Positions 1-7,427 of a DNA stretch of 13,563 bases are shown one piece after another. The position numbers and the translations under genes are program-made. The notes under the pieces were generated by a model, which saw only the letters and a list, made by a program, of their open reading frames with translations, had not been told where the DNA came from and did no database searches. The stretch spans positions 1 through 13,563 of the forward strand of contig JAQULN010000030.1 in NCBI GenBank assembly GCA_028718575.1, written 5' to 3'. The stretch comes from Candidatus Krumholzibacteriia bacterium. Its GTDB lineage: Bacteria > Krumholzibacteriota > Krumholzibacteriia > LZORAL124-64-63. Numbering within the stretch: position 1 is the first letter of the stretch; every line of letters begins with the position of its first letter.

Positions 1-246
1 GAAGAGCAGATGCAGCCGCGCGCGGAGGCTCGGCGCCGGTCCCAGGAAACGGTGGCTATCGGCGCGTAGATGGTCGAGCATGGCTCCGTCCCGTTTGGCC
101 GGCGAAATGACGAATGCCTGCCATCAGGTTTATCCGCGACGGCGGGTCGTGGCAAGCGACAAAGTAACGAGGGGCGGCTGGCGCCGGCGGGCGCGGCGAC
201 GACCCGCGATGGGCAGCGCGGCGATCCGAAGGGAAGCACTCACCCG
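1..246. other. Upstream region, no gene assigned
   Basis: No gene can be supported here. All three forward frames are open at base 1. One could be the last 22 codons of an upstream gene ending with TAG at 67-69, and another ends with TGA at 108-110, but there is too little sequence to choose. I see no convincing -35/-10 pair before the deacetylase, so that gene may be transcribed from outside the window. Confidence 0.4.
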
Positions 247-1299
247 ATGTGGTGGCTCAAGCGACTCCTGCTGGCAACGCCCGGCTTCACCAGCCTGTGC
301 CGCCGGCTGACCCGGCGGCACGTCCGGGTGTTCATGTACCACCGCTTCCGCGACGACGCCGGCGCCGGCGAAGGCATGCGGGCCTCCGTGTTCCGCCGAC
401 AGTTGCAGGTGGTCCTCGCCGGGCACGCGGTCTGGACGCCTGATCAGCAGCTTCGCGCGCGGGCGGGGGAGGCTGTCCCGGGCGCCTGCCCCGTCGTCAT
501 CACGACGGACGACGGCTATCGCGACTACTACGAGGTGGCGTTTCCGATCCTGCGCGAGCTGGGCGTCCCGGCGACTCTGTTCGTGACGACGGGTTTCGTC
601 GACGGGTCGATCTGGCTGTGGTGGGACAAGCTGCGGCATCTCGGCGAGCGCGCCCCCGCGGTGGTGAGCGAACTGGAGGTGGCCGGGCAGCTCGTGCCCC
701 TGGACTTCCGCGGCCCGCAGCAGCGGCAGCAGACCGTGCGCTTTTTGATCAATCGCGGTCGTTTCATCGCCGACGCGGAGAAACGCCGTATGCTCGACCG
801 GCTGGCCGCCGCTTTGCAGGTGGAACTGCCGGCCCAGCCGCCCGCTTCGGCGAGCGCCGTCACGTGGGAGCATATTCGCGCAATGCACCAGGCAGGCCAG
901 GTGTTCGCGCCGCACTCGGTGACGCACCCGATCTTGACGCGCATCGAGCCGACCGCGGTCGACCGGGAAATCCAGGCCTCGCGCGACCGGCTCGCGGAGA
1001 TCCTGGGCGATGCCGGCCGAGTGTTCGCCTATCCGCAGGGCGGGCCCAGCGACTTCGATGCGGACGTGAGCCGGCGCGTGGCCGCGGCCGGTTTCGCCGG
1101 CTGCTACCTCGCGTATCAGGGACCGGCGCTCGACGACGATGCCTTTCAGTTGCCGCGCTATTGCGCCGGCGAGTGCATGACGACGTTTCGCTGGGCGCTC
1201 TGCGGTGCCGAGTTCCTGGGCAATCGCCTGCGGCGCAAGTTGGGACTGGCGATCACGCCCGGCCAGGGGTACTGGTACGGCGCCGAACCGGCGCCCTGA
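247..1299 (+). CDS. Polysaccharide deacetylase (NodB homology domain)
   Basis: This is a predicted metal-dependent carbohydrate esterase 4 enzyme of 350 aa that removes N- or O-acetyl groups from a glycan. Motif 1 is TTDDGY at residues 86-91, where D88 fits the catalytic base and D89 a metal ligand. Motif 2 is HSVTHP at 223-228, with H223 and H227 as metal ligands. The FAYPQGG segment at 260-266 fits motif 3. An early MYHRF segment is also typical of deacetylases in exopolysaccharide loci. The frame is open from an ATG at 70, but the extra 59 residues look non-coding. The ATG at 247, which begins MWWLKRLLL and follows AAGGGA at 229-234, is the better start. The N-terminus is hydrophobic and basic, possibly a membrane anchor. 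The next gene begins 11 nt after the stop, implying co-transcription. The family is clear; the substrate is unknown. Confidence 0.9.
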   Translation: MWWLKRLLLATPGFTSLCRRLTRRHVRVFMYHRFRDDAGAGEGMRASVFRRQLQVVLAGHAVWTPDQQLRARAGEAVPGACPVVITTDDGYRDYYEVAFPILRELGVPATLFVTTGFVDGSIWLWWDKLRHLGERAPAVVSELEVAGQLVPLDFRGPQQRQQTVRFLINRGRFIADAEKRRMLDRLAAALQVELPAQPPASASAVTWEHIRAMHQAGQVFAPHSVTHPILTRIEPTAVDREIQASRDRLAEILGDAGRVFAYPQGGPSDFDADVSRRVAAAGFAGCYLAYQGPALDDDAFQLPRYCAGECMTTFRWALCGAEFLGNRLRRKLGLAITPGQGYWYGAEPAP

Positions 1300-1310
1300 A
1301 AGGAGCACCG

Positions 1311-3164
1311 ATGCCTGGCATCGTGGCCCGCGTCGGCGGACCGCCCGTCCCGCCGCACGAAACCGAGGCCGTGCTCGCGCCGTTGCGGCATTTTGCGTTC
1401 TACGAGAGCGCCGCAAAGTCGTGCGCGAACGGCTGGCTGGGCTGGGTGGGGATCGGCCGGGCCGCTTGCCGGCTCGACCGCGACGATCGGTCGGGGCGCG
1501 TGGTGGTCTATCACGGCGACGCCGCCGAACGCCGCGACGACGCGCAGCGGCGTTCCCGCGCGGAGGATATCGCCGCGCTGCTCGGCAAGGGCGCGGCGGA
1601 ACTGGCGAGGCGTCTCGGCGGATCGTTCGCCGCCGCGAGCTTCGATCCGGCGAGCGGCGAGTTCCACTGCGCGACCGACCGGTTCGGCCACCATCGCGTC
1701 TACTATTGCCAGGTCGGCCCGACGTTGTACGTGGTCTGCGAGCTGAAGGCGCTGCTCGGCTGGCCCGAGTTGCCGGCTGCCCCCGACCCGGACGCGCTGC
1801 GCGATCTGATCAACTACGGTTACCCGCTCGGCGACCGCACGTCGCTGGCCGGGGTCAAACTCCTGCAGCCCGCCTCGCAGCTCAGCTTCTGCGACGGCGT
1901 CTTGCGCGTGGGGCGGTACTGGCAGCCGCGGTACGAGCCAGTCGAGGGCGACGACGAGGAACTCGCCGCCGAGGGCCACCGCCTGTTCTGCGAATCGTAT
2001 GCAGCCAAGACCGCCGGCGCGGCGCGCCTGCTCGTGCCGGTCTCGGGCGGGCTCGATTCACGCTTGCTGCTCGCACGCGCCCGCGCCGAGGGCCAGGAGA
2101 TCTTCGCCTATACCTACGGACATGCCCGCGCCCGCGAGGCCGCGGTGGCGTGCGAGGTGATGCGGGCGCTTGACGTTCCGCCCCGGCACATCGTGACCGA
2201 CGATTTCCCCGGCGCCGTGGATGCGGTACGGCGCGCCACCTGGTTCGGCGAGGGTATGGTCAACGCGACGATCGCCCAGCTCGCCATGCTGCTGGACAAG
2301 TTCGCGGCCGAGCCGCGCAGCTCCCTGTACATCAACGGCATCTACGGCGGGCCGACGAACTTCAGCAACGGTTATCACAAGCCCAACGAACTCGTGCCCG
2401 ACATGCCGCGCGCCGAGAAGGTGGCGCGCATCGGCGCGACGATGTTCTCGCATTTGCTGCATACCGCGCAGAACTACCGCAAGCTGACGCCGGCGTTCGC
2501 GCGCGACTGCGACCAGGCGTACGACCGCGAGATCGACCGGCTCCTGGCCGACTACGAGGACGTGTCGCCGCTGTTCGGCCACCAGAAGGACGCCTTCTAC
2601 ATCGACAACCGTCTCTGCCGGTTCATGAACCAGGTCGATCTCAATCGGTACTACTGGGATGAGGTCATTCCGCTGACTTCCACCGCCTTGTACGATTTCT
2701 ACCTGCGATTGCCCGACCGCGTGAAGTTCGGCCGCTTGCTGCACAAGCAGATGCTGGCCCGTTACTACCCCCGCGCTGCCGCCGCGCCGGTGTTCAGCTC
2801 CGGCATCTCCGTCACCGATGAACTCGCGGGGCGCCCGGCGCTGCGGCCGGGCCGCTTACAGGCGCGGGCCGGGAGGGCGCGGGAGATTTTGCGGCGCCTG
2901 ACGCTGGGCCGCTACAATCCCCCCGACCCGGGCGATTTTCGCAGTCACGATTACCATTATCGCCGCAATCGGGTCTTGATGGGCTTCTACGACTCGGTGC
3001 TGGGCGACGAGCGGCTGCTGGCGGATGCGTATTTCGACCGTACCGTCGTCCGTCGCTATCTGCGCCGGTTCCGGATCGGGGTGCAGCATGCCGGCACCCT
3101 CGCGACGATCATGGCCTGGGAACTCTGGTTGCGCCAGCTCAACGCGCGCCGCTGGGATGTCTGA
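1311..3164 (+). CDS. Asparagine-synthetase-like protein lacking the glutaminase Cys2
   Basis: This 617-aa protein has the layout and length of AsnB: an N-terminal class II glutamine amidotransferase fold and a C-terminal ATP-pyrophosphatase domain. The second domain has the PP-loop SGGLDSR at residues 245-251, which binds ATP and activates a carboxylate as an acyl-adenylate. The first domain keeps DRFG at 123-126 followed by VYY, as in the family. The start, however, reads MPGIVARVGG, so Pro stands where the nucleophilic Cys2 of MCGI should be. Glutamine hydrolysis is therefore unlikely, and the enzyme may use ammonia or another amine, as beta-lactam synthetase and lasso-peptide B proteins do. 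The ATG at 1311 is well placed after AAAGGAG (1299-1305), which overlaps the deacetylase stop. Its position between a deacetylase and a flippase suggests glycan or glycolipid amidation, which is inference. Confidence 0.85.
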   Translation: MPGIVARVGGPPVPPHETEAVLAPLRHFAFYESAAKSCANGWLGWVGIGRAACRLDRDDRSGRVVVYHGDAAERRDDAQRRSRAEDIAALLGKGAAELARRLGGSFAAASFDPASGEFHCATDRFGHHRVYYCQVGPTLYVVCELKALLGWPELPAAPDPDALRDLINYGYPLGDRTSLAGVKLLQPASQLSFCDGVLRVGRYWQPRYEPVEGDDEELAAEGHRLFCESYAAKTAGAARLLVPVSGGLDSRLLLARARAEGQEIFAYTYGHARAREAAVACEVMRALDVPPRHIVTDDFPGAVDAVRRATWFGEGMVNATIAQLAMLLDKFAAEPRSSLYINGIYGGPTNFSNGYHKPNELVPDMPRAEKVARIGATMFSHLLHTAQNYRKLTPAFARDCDQAYDREIDRLLADYEDVSPLFGHQKDAFYIDNRLCRFMNQVDLNRYYWDEVIPLTSTALYDFYLRLPDRVKFGRLLHKQMLARYYPRAAAAPVFSSGISVTDELAGRPALRPGRLQARAGRAREILRRLTLGRYNPPDPGDFRSHDYHYRRNRVLMGFYDSVLGDERLLADAYFDRTVVRRYLRRFRIGVQHAGTLATIMAWELWLRQLNARRWDV

Positions 3165-3202
3165 CGCCACCGCAATCACCTGACGAAACTCGGATCACCA
3201 CG

Positions 3203-4690
3203 ATGGCCACGGTCGGCACCGAAACCAAGCTCCTCGCCCGGCACTCGTCGGTCTACGCCCTGGGCACCATGCTCCAGCGGTTGAGCGCGATCCTGCTGCT
3301 GCCGATTTATACCACGTACCTGTCGCCGACCGACTACGGGGTCAACGAACTGGTCGGCCTCGCCGTGAACGTGATCGGCATTCTGGTGGCCACATCGATC
3401 GCCTCGGCGGTCTTCAGGTTCTACTTCGACTACGATGATCCCCGGCAGCGCAACGCCGTCATGAGTACGGCCGTCCTGACCCTGGGCGCCGTCGGCCTGG
3501 CGGCGCTCGCGGTGTTTCTGCCCCTTGCCGGCGTGTTGGCCGATCTCATCCTGGACGATGTCGGACTGGCGCACTTCTTCATGATCGCCTTGGCGTCGCT
3601 CTGGTTCCACACGGTCAACAACGTGTCGTTCGCCTGGTTGCGCGCGAACCAGAAGTCGCTGCAGTTCGTCGGGGTCTCCCAGACGAGCTTCGTGGTGACC
3701 GTCAGGTTGAACATCTACTTCATCAAATGGCTGCAGCTCGGCGTGCTGGGCATCCTGCTTTCGACGTTGATCGTGAGCGTCCTGCTGTTCCTGGTGCTCA
3801 CCATCCCGCTCTTTCTGCGCATCGGCCTGCGCTTCGACCGGTCGATCCTCGGCGCCATGTGGACGTTCGGCTGGCCGGGAATCTTCGGGCAACTCGGCGG
3901 CTTTGTCGTGCACGTGTCGGACCGCCTGTTCTTGAAGGCCTACTGCAGCATCGCCGAGACGGGGATCTATTCGCTCGGCTACCGCTTCGGCACCCTGCCG
4001 AGCCAGTTCATCTCCGAGCCCTTCAACCAGACCTGGATGCCGCGGCGGTTCGAGATCGCCAAGGAGCCCGGCAGCGAAGACATTTTCGGCCGCATCTTCA
4101 CCTACTATCTCTGCCTGATCTCGTTCGCCGGCCTGCTGGTCGCCGGCCTGACCGCCGATATCTTGCGCCTGATCGCCGACTCGCGGTACTGGGCGGCCGC
4201 GTCGGTGGTGCCGGTGATCGTGCTGGCCAATATTATTTTCACGTTCCACTACCACTTCAACATCGGGCTGCTGCTGACCAAGAAGACCAAGCAGCTCGCG
4301 GCCATCAATGTCCTGAACGCGGTCTTCGTGCTGGGCTTGAACTGGCTGCTGATCCCCCGCTACGCGATCATGGGGGCCGCGGCCGCCACCTTGATCGCCT
4401 TCGTGGCCAAGGCGGCGATGACCTTCTTCCTCGGCCGGCGGTATTACCGGACGCGTTTCGAGGGATGGCGAGCCGTCAAGCTCCTGGTGGTTTCGGCGGC
4501 TGTGTTCTTGGCGGTTCAGCGGCTGCATCTCGATCCGCCCCTGCTCGCCTTGGCGGTCAAGGGCGTGATCATCACCGCGGCGTATCCGTTGCTGCTCGTG
4601 GCGCTGCGTTTCTTCACGCCGGACGAGCGGGCGCGGGCACGCAGCCTGTTGCACGGCCGGCTGGGACGCCGCCGCCGGGCAAGCGGGTAG
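3203..4690 (+). CDS. Oligosaccharide flippase / polysaccharide biosynthesis membrane protein (Wzx-like)
   Basis: This 495-aa integral membrane protein has about 12-14 hydrophobic segments and belongs to the MOP exporter superfamily, in which Wzx proteins flip undecaprenyl-linked oligosaccharides across the inner membrane. The beginning is typical: a short cytoplasmic lead, a first helix around residues 15-35 ending PIYTTYLSPTDYG, then a second helix pair. The region around residues 330-410 also fits, with paired helices and a LLIPRYAIMGAAAATL segment. The C-terminus is basic and cytoplasmic-looking (RLGRRRRASG). The ATG at 3203 is preceded by only a weak GGAT, so the initiation signal is poor. 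It lies 38 nt after the Asn-synthetase-like gene and 38 nt before the racemase. A glycan flippase is the best call; the cargo cannot be read from sequence. Confidence 0.85.
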   Translation: MATVGTETKLLARHSSVYALGTMLQRLSAILLLPIYTTYLSPTDYGVNELVGLAVNVIGILVATSIASAVFRFYFDYDDPRQRNAVMSTAVLTLGAVGLAALAVFLPLAGVLADLILDDVGLAHFFMIALASLWFHTVNNVSFAWLRANQKSLQFVGVSQTSFVVTVRLNIYFIKWLQLGVLGILLSTLIVSVLLFLVLTIPLFLRIGLRFDRSILGAMWTFGWPGIFGQLGGFVVHVSDRLFLKAYCSIAETGIYSLGYRFGTLPSQFISEPFNQTWMPRRFEIAKEPGSEDIFGRIFTYYLCLISFAGLLVAGLTADILRLIADSRYWAAASVVPVIVLANIIFTFHYHFNIGLLLTKKTKQLAAINVLNAVFVLGLNWLLIPRYAIMGAAAATLIAFVAKAAMTFFLGRRYYRTRFEGWRAVKLLVVSAAVFLAVQRLHLDPPLLALAVKGVIITAAYPLLLVALRFFTPDERARARSLLHGRLGRRRRASG

Positions 4691-4728
4691 TCGGCAGGCC
4701 GCGCGGCGGCCTTGCTCCGGGGGTGGTC

Positions 4729-5460
4729 ATGAGCGGACAGCGAAAGGTTCTCGGCATCGTGGGCGGCATGGGGTCGGTCGCAACCGCGCACCTCTTCCAG
4801 CGCCTGGTTGCGTTGACGCCCGCCCGCACCGACCAGGACTACGTCGAGGTGGTGCTCCACAACAACAACCGTGTGCCCGACCGGACGCGCGCGTTGCTGG
4901 GCACCGGTCCGGACGCCCGGCAGGAATTGCTGCGCTCGTGCCGGCTGCTCGACGCGGCCGGCGTCGATGTGATCATCATCGCGTGTTTGACGAGCCACGC
5001 GTTCCTCGACGATCTGATCCCGGTGACCAGGGCGCGCATCATCGACGCCGTCGCCGAGACGGCCCGCTTCTGCCGCCGCGAGTGGCCGGACCGCCGCTGC
5101 GCGGGCGTGCTCGCGACGACCGGCTCGCTGCTGAGCGGCATCTTTCATCGCGCTTTTACACAGGAGGGGCTGACGATCATCCAGTTCGACGACGCCGACC
5201 AGGAGCACTTCTTTATGGAGCCGGTGTACGCCGAGTGGGGTGTCAAGGCCGGCCACACCACGGGTTTGGCGCGGGAGAGATTGGTCGCGGCCGGCCGTGA
5301 ACTGGCGTCGCGGGGCGCCGAGATGGTGATCGCCGGCTGCACGGAAGTGCCGGTGGTTGTGCGCCCAGAAGATCTCTCGGTCCCGCTGGTCGATGTGACC
5401 GACGTGCTGGTCCGCCGCGCGATCGCGGTCTGCGGGGGAGAGGCCGAGGTCACCGACTAG
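4729..5460 (+). CDS. Aspartate/glutamate racemase family protein
   Basis: This 243-aa protein is a cofactor-independent amino-acid racemase of the Asp/Glu/hydantoin racemase family. It starts with the family signature GIVGGMGSVAT, continues with LHNNNRVPDRT, and has the two catalytic cysteines in the expected contexts: C86 in ACLTSH and C204 in AGCTEVPVV. The length fits aspartate racemase. The PLLD-type details that mark housekeeping MurI are not obvious, so I do not call it murI. The ATG at 4729 follows a G-rich stretch (GGGGG at 4719-4723). It probably supplies a D-amino acid, D-Asp or D-Glu. Lying between a flippase and an E1-like enzyme, it may feed a cell-envelope polymer or a small-molecule pathway rather than general metabolism. 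That is inference. Confidence 0.85.
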   Translation: MSGQRKVLGIVGGMGSVATAHLFQRLVALTPARTDQDYVEVVLHNNNRVPDRTRALLGTGPDARQELLRSCRLLDAAGVDVIIIACLTSHAFLDDLIPVTRARIIDAVAETARFCRREWPDRRCAGVLATTGSLLSGIFHRAFTQEGLTIIQFDDADQEHFFMEPVYAEWGVKAGHTTGLARERLVAAGRELASRGAEMVIAGCTEVPVVVRPEDLSVPLVDVTDVLVRRAIAVCGGEAEVTD

Positions 5461-5490
5461 CCTGCCGAACGAAACAGGCGGGATCCGCGG

Positions 5491-5533
5491 TTGGCCTGCC
5501 GGCGGCGGCCGCGGTAGGATCGCGCTGGCAGGC
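5491..5533 (+). promoter_or_regulatory. Weak promoter candidate and inverted repeat before the E1-like gene
   Basis: In the 105-nt gap after the racemase there is TTGGCC at 5491-5496 and TAGGAT at 5515-5520, 18 nt apart: a poor match to -35/-10. It overlaps an inverted repeat with arms GCCTGCC (5494-5500) and GGCAGGC (5527-5533). The gap is longer than others in this gene set, so a separate promoter or a processing hairpin is possible. Random GC-rich matches are also possible. Confidence 0.25.
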
Positions 5534-5565
5534 AGCAGTCAGGCTGAGCGAACAGGAGCGAGGAC

Positions 5566-6396
5566 ATGTCGGAGATTCTATCGCCGGCGGAACATGAGTT
5601 TCGCACGGCCATGCTATCCCGCCAGCAGCCATTGCTCGGCGAAACCGGTGCGCGGCGGCTGGAAGACGCGGTCGTGGCCCACGCCGGACTTGGCGGCGGT
5701 GGCGCCTTGACGCTGGAACTGTTGGCCCGGGCGGGCATCCGCCGCTTCCGCCTGCTCGACCGCGACTGCTACGAGCCGTCGAATCTCAACCGGCAGGTGT
5801 TCGCGACGGCGGCGACAGTCGGCCGTCCCAAGGTCGAGGTGGCTGCCGAGCGACTGCAGCAGATCAATCCGTTCGTGGTGATCGAGAAGTCATTCCACGC
5901 GCCGGTGAGCCTGGCCAACGCCGAGGAGATGGTCGACGGGGCCGATATCCTGATGGTATGCACCGACTCGCCGTCGAGCCACATCCTGTTCCAACAGGTC
6001 GCGCGCCGGCGGCGGGTCAGGGTCGTCATGGGCGCGGCGCCGGCGCTGAGCTGCGGCGTGTGGACCCTACCGTTCGAGCAACCCGAGCGTAGGCGCGGAC
6101 CGGTGAGTCTGTTGCGCTCCTGGATCGGCAGGGTCCGCGGTACCGCCGATATCTTCGCATTGAGCGAGCAGGAGGCCCTGGCGCTCGACGGCACGGTGAA
6201 TCCGCCGGGCGGGTTCACGCCGACGATTTCCTTCGTGCCGAATTGTTCGGCCTGTCTGGCGGCGGCGCTGGCGATCAATTACCTCAGCGGCCGCGACCCG
6301 CGCCCGCGCGCCTTGACCATGGATTTCCACAGGTTCCGCTCGGTCGGGCCCGTGGCCCACGCCCTGGCGACGTTGAAGCGAGCCGTGACCGGTTGA
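5566..6396 (+). CDS. ThiF/MoeB/HesA family E1-like adenylating enzyme
   Basis: This 276-aa Rossmann-fold protein belongs to the E1-like superfamily, which adenylates a C-terminal carboxylate of a small protein, peptide or modified nucleoside. The nucleotide loop is GLGGGG at residues 41-46, after an N-terminal helix (QQPLLGETGARRLEDA). The ribose/magnesium segment is DRDCYEPSNLNRQ at 65-77, containing the conserved NLNRQ arginine. D134 in VCTDSP matches the conserved aspartate of MoeB and ThiF. Only one C-x-x-C pair is present (C227, C230); MoeB and ThiF normally use two for zinc. It has no rhodanese domain and no ubiquitin-like or MoaD/ThiS gene is adjacent, so its substrate is unknown. The ATG follows AGGAG (5554-5558) with 7-nt spacing. 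The gene ends 30 nt from the convergent sulfotransferase gene. Confidence 0.85.
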   Translation: MSEILSPAEHEFRTAMLSRQQPLLGETGARRLEDAVVAHAGLGGGGALTLELLARAGIRRFRLLDRDCYEPSNLNRQVFATAATVGRPKVEVAAERLQQINPFVVIEKSFHAPVSLANAEEMVDGADILMVCTDSPSSHILFQQVARRRRVRVVMGAAPALSCGVWTLPFEQPERRRGPVSLLRSWIGRVRGTADIFALSEQEALALDGTVNPPGGFTPTISFVPNCSACLAAALAINYLSGRDPRPRALTMDFHRFRSVGPVAHALATLKRAVTG

Positions 6397-6426
6397 TTCG
6401 GATATCAGCGCCGGGCCAACGCTTGG

Positions 6427-7362
6427 TCAGTGCCAGGCGGCCCGCCAGCCGGGATAGTACCGGTCCATCACCGAGCCCGCGATCGTCGTAAACGTCTCGT
6501 GCTGTTGCGGGCTCCAGTCGCGATGACTGGCCGGGATGTGGCCGCGATTGGCGTGGGGGAACTCGCGCCCGTCCGCGACGATCCCGAGCTGCTGCAGGAA
6601 CTTCTCACGGGCGGCCGCCGACTGGGACAGATCCTCGAGACGGGCGGTGTGCGCCGCGGCGGCCTCCGCTTTCTCGCAGGCCAGGCGCCAAAAATGGCAG
6701 GACTGGACGAATGGGTCGCCCGCGAAGCGCGGCTTGAGCCGGTTCCATGGCGAATCGTTCTGGTACCACCCGCGGTTCAGCCCCGACTGGACGACTTCCC
6801 GTCCGTCGCGAATCAAGTGGATGGTCGCCTCGGCGGTGACCGCTTCGGGATACAGCGCGTAGTACGGCGCGGCCTCGACGTTATGGCCGAGCCCCTGCTG
6901 GATCGCGCGGACCACGTCGAGCTGTCCCGCTAGCAAGGCGGGTACGACGTATTCGCTCAACGGTTCGTGCCGGGCCTGCACCAGAGTGCCGTCGGCGAAT
7001 CGCATGCCGTCGAGGAAGCCGGCGATCGTCTGCGTGCCGCAGCGGCCCGAGCCAGTCAGGAGCAGCCGTAACCGGTGCGGTCCGAGGTGGAGGGTGCGCC
7101 GCGGGGCGTGGTGGCGGACGCGCTCAAAGAGGTGGCGCCGGCGCGAGAGGACCTCGTAGGTGGCATGCGGATCGAGGTCGGTGAGCTCGAGGCAATCCTG
7201 GCCGGCGGGGAAATCGACCCAGTGCGATTGCGGCGACGCAGACGTCGCTTCGTGGTCGTTGCTGGTCAGGAGACAAATCTGCAGGTCGCGCCGCTCGCCG
7301 CGGTGTTCCTTGAAGATTTTCAGGCCCTTGGGGCCGACGACGATTGCCACGCGATCCGGCAT
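6427..7362 (-). CDS. PAPS-dependent sulfotransferase family protein
   Basis: This 311-aa protein carries the two PAPS-binding signatures of sulfotransferases. The 5'-phosphosulfate loop LLLTGSGRCGTQT lies at residues 100-112. The 3'-phosphate motif is LIRDGREVVQSGLNRGW, with R185 and S193 in the expected places. It would transfer sulfate from PAPS to a hydroxyl or amino group, probably on a glycan. The first 95 residues are unusual: a MPDRVAIVVGPKG strand and a region ending in basic, His-rich sequence (RRRHLFERVRHHAPRR) that I do not recognise. The ATG at 7362 has GCGAGG at 7 nt; a GTG at 7368 is also in frame but too close to that site. It follows the secreted-protein gene by 65 nt on the same strand and is probably co-transcribed with it. 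Confidence 0.8.
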   Translation of the reverse strand: MPDRVAIVVGPKGLKIFKEHRGERRDLQICLLTSNDHEATSASPQSHWVDFPAGQDCLELTDLDPHATYEVLSRRRHLFERVRHHAPRRTLHLGPHRLRLLLTGSGRCGTQTIAGFLDGMRFADGTLVQARHEPLSEYVVPALLAGQLDVVRAIQQGLGHNVEAAPYYALYPEAVTAEATIHLIRDGREVVQSGLNRGWYQNDSPWNRLKPRFAGDPFVQSCHFWRLACEKAEAAAAHTARLEDLSQSAAAREKFLQQLGIVADGREFPHANRGHIPASHRDWSPQQHETFTTIAGSVMDRYYPGWRAAWH

Positions 7363-7427
7363 GCTCACACCTCGCTCGTTGCAAGGGGTTCATGACCAGG
7401 GAAGCGTAACCCAGCGGTGTAAAAATC

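Noticed and set aside
70..246. N-terminal 59-residue extension of the deacetylase from the ATG at 70
   Set aside because: Composition looks like translated GC-rich spacer, with no domain, and a better start with ribosome site exists at 247.
130..1416. 428-codon open frame antisense to the deacetylase
   Set aside because: Arg/Ala/Gln-rich shadow of a gene with clear NodB motifs; no family features.
3176..4654. 492-codon antisense frame opposite the flippase
   Set aside because: Its Asp/Glu/His/Gln-rich, featureless translation is typical of the reverse of a membrane-protein gene in GC-rich DNA.
3727..4728. Long open frame continuous with and upstream of the racemase
   Set aside because: It is the out-of-frame reading of the flippase gene; racemase homology begins exactly at the ATG at 4729.
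6397..6426. Bidirectional terminator between the convergent E1-like and sulfotransferase genes
   Set aside because: Only a 4-bp stem (CCAA/TTGG) without a T-run on either strand.
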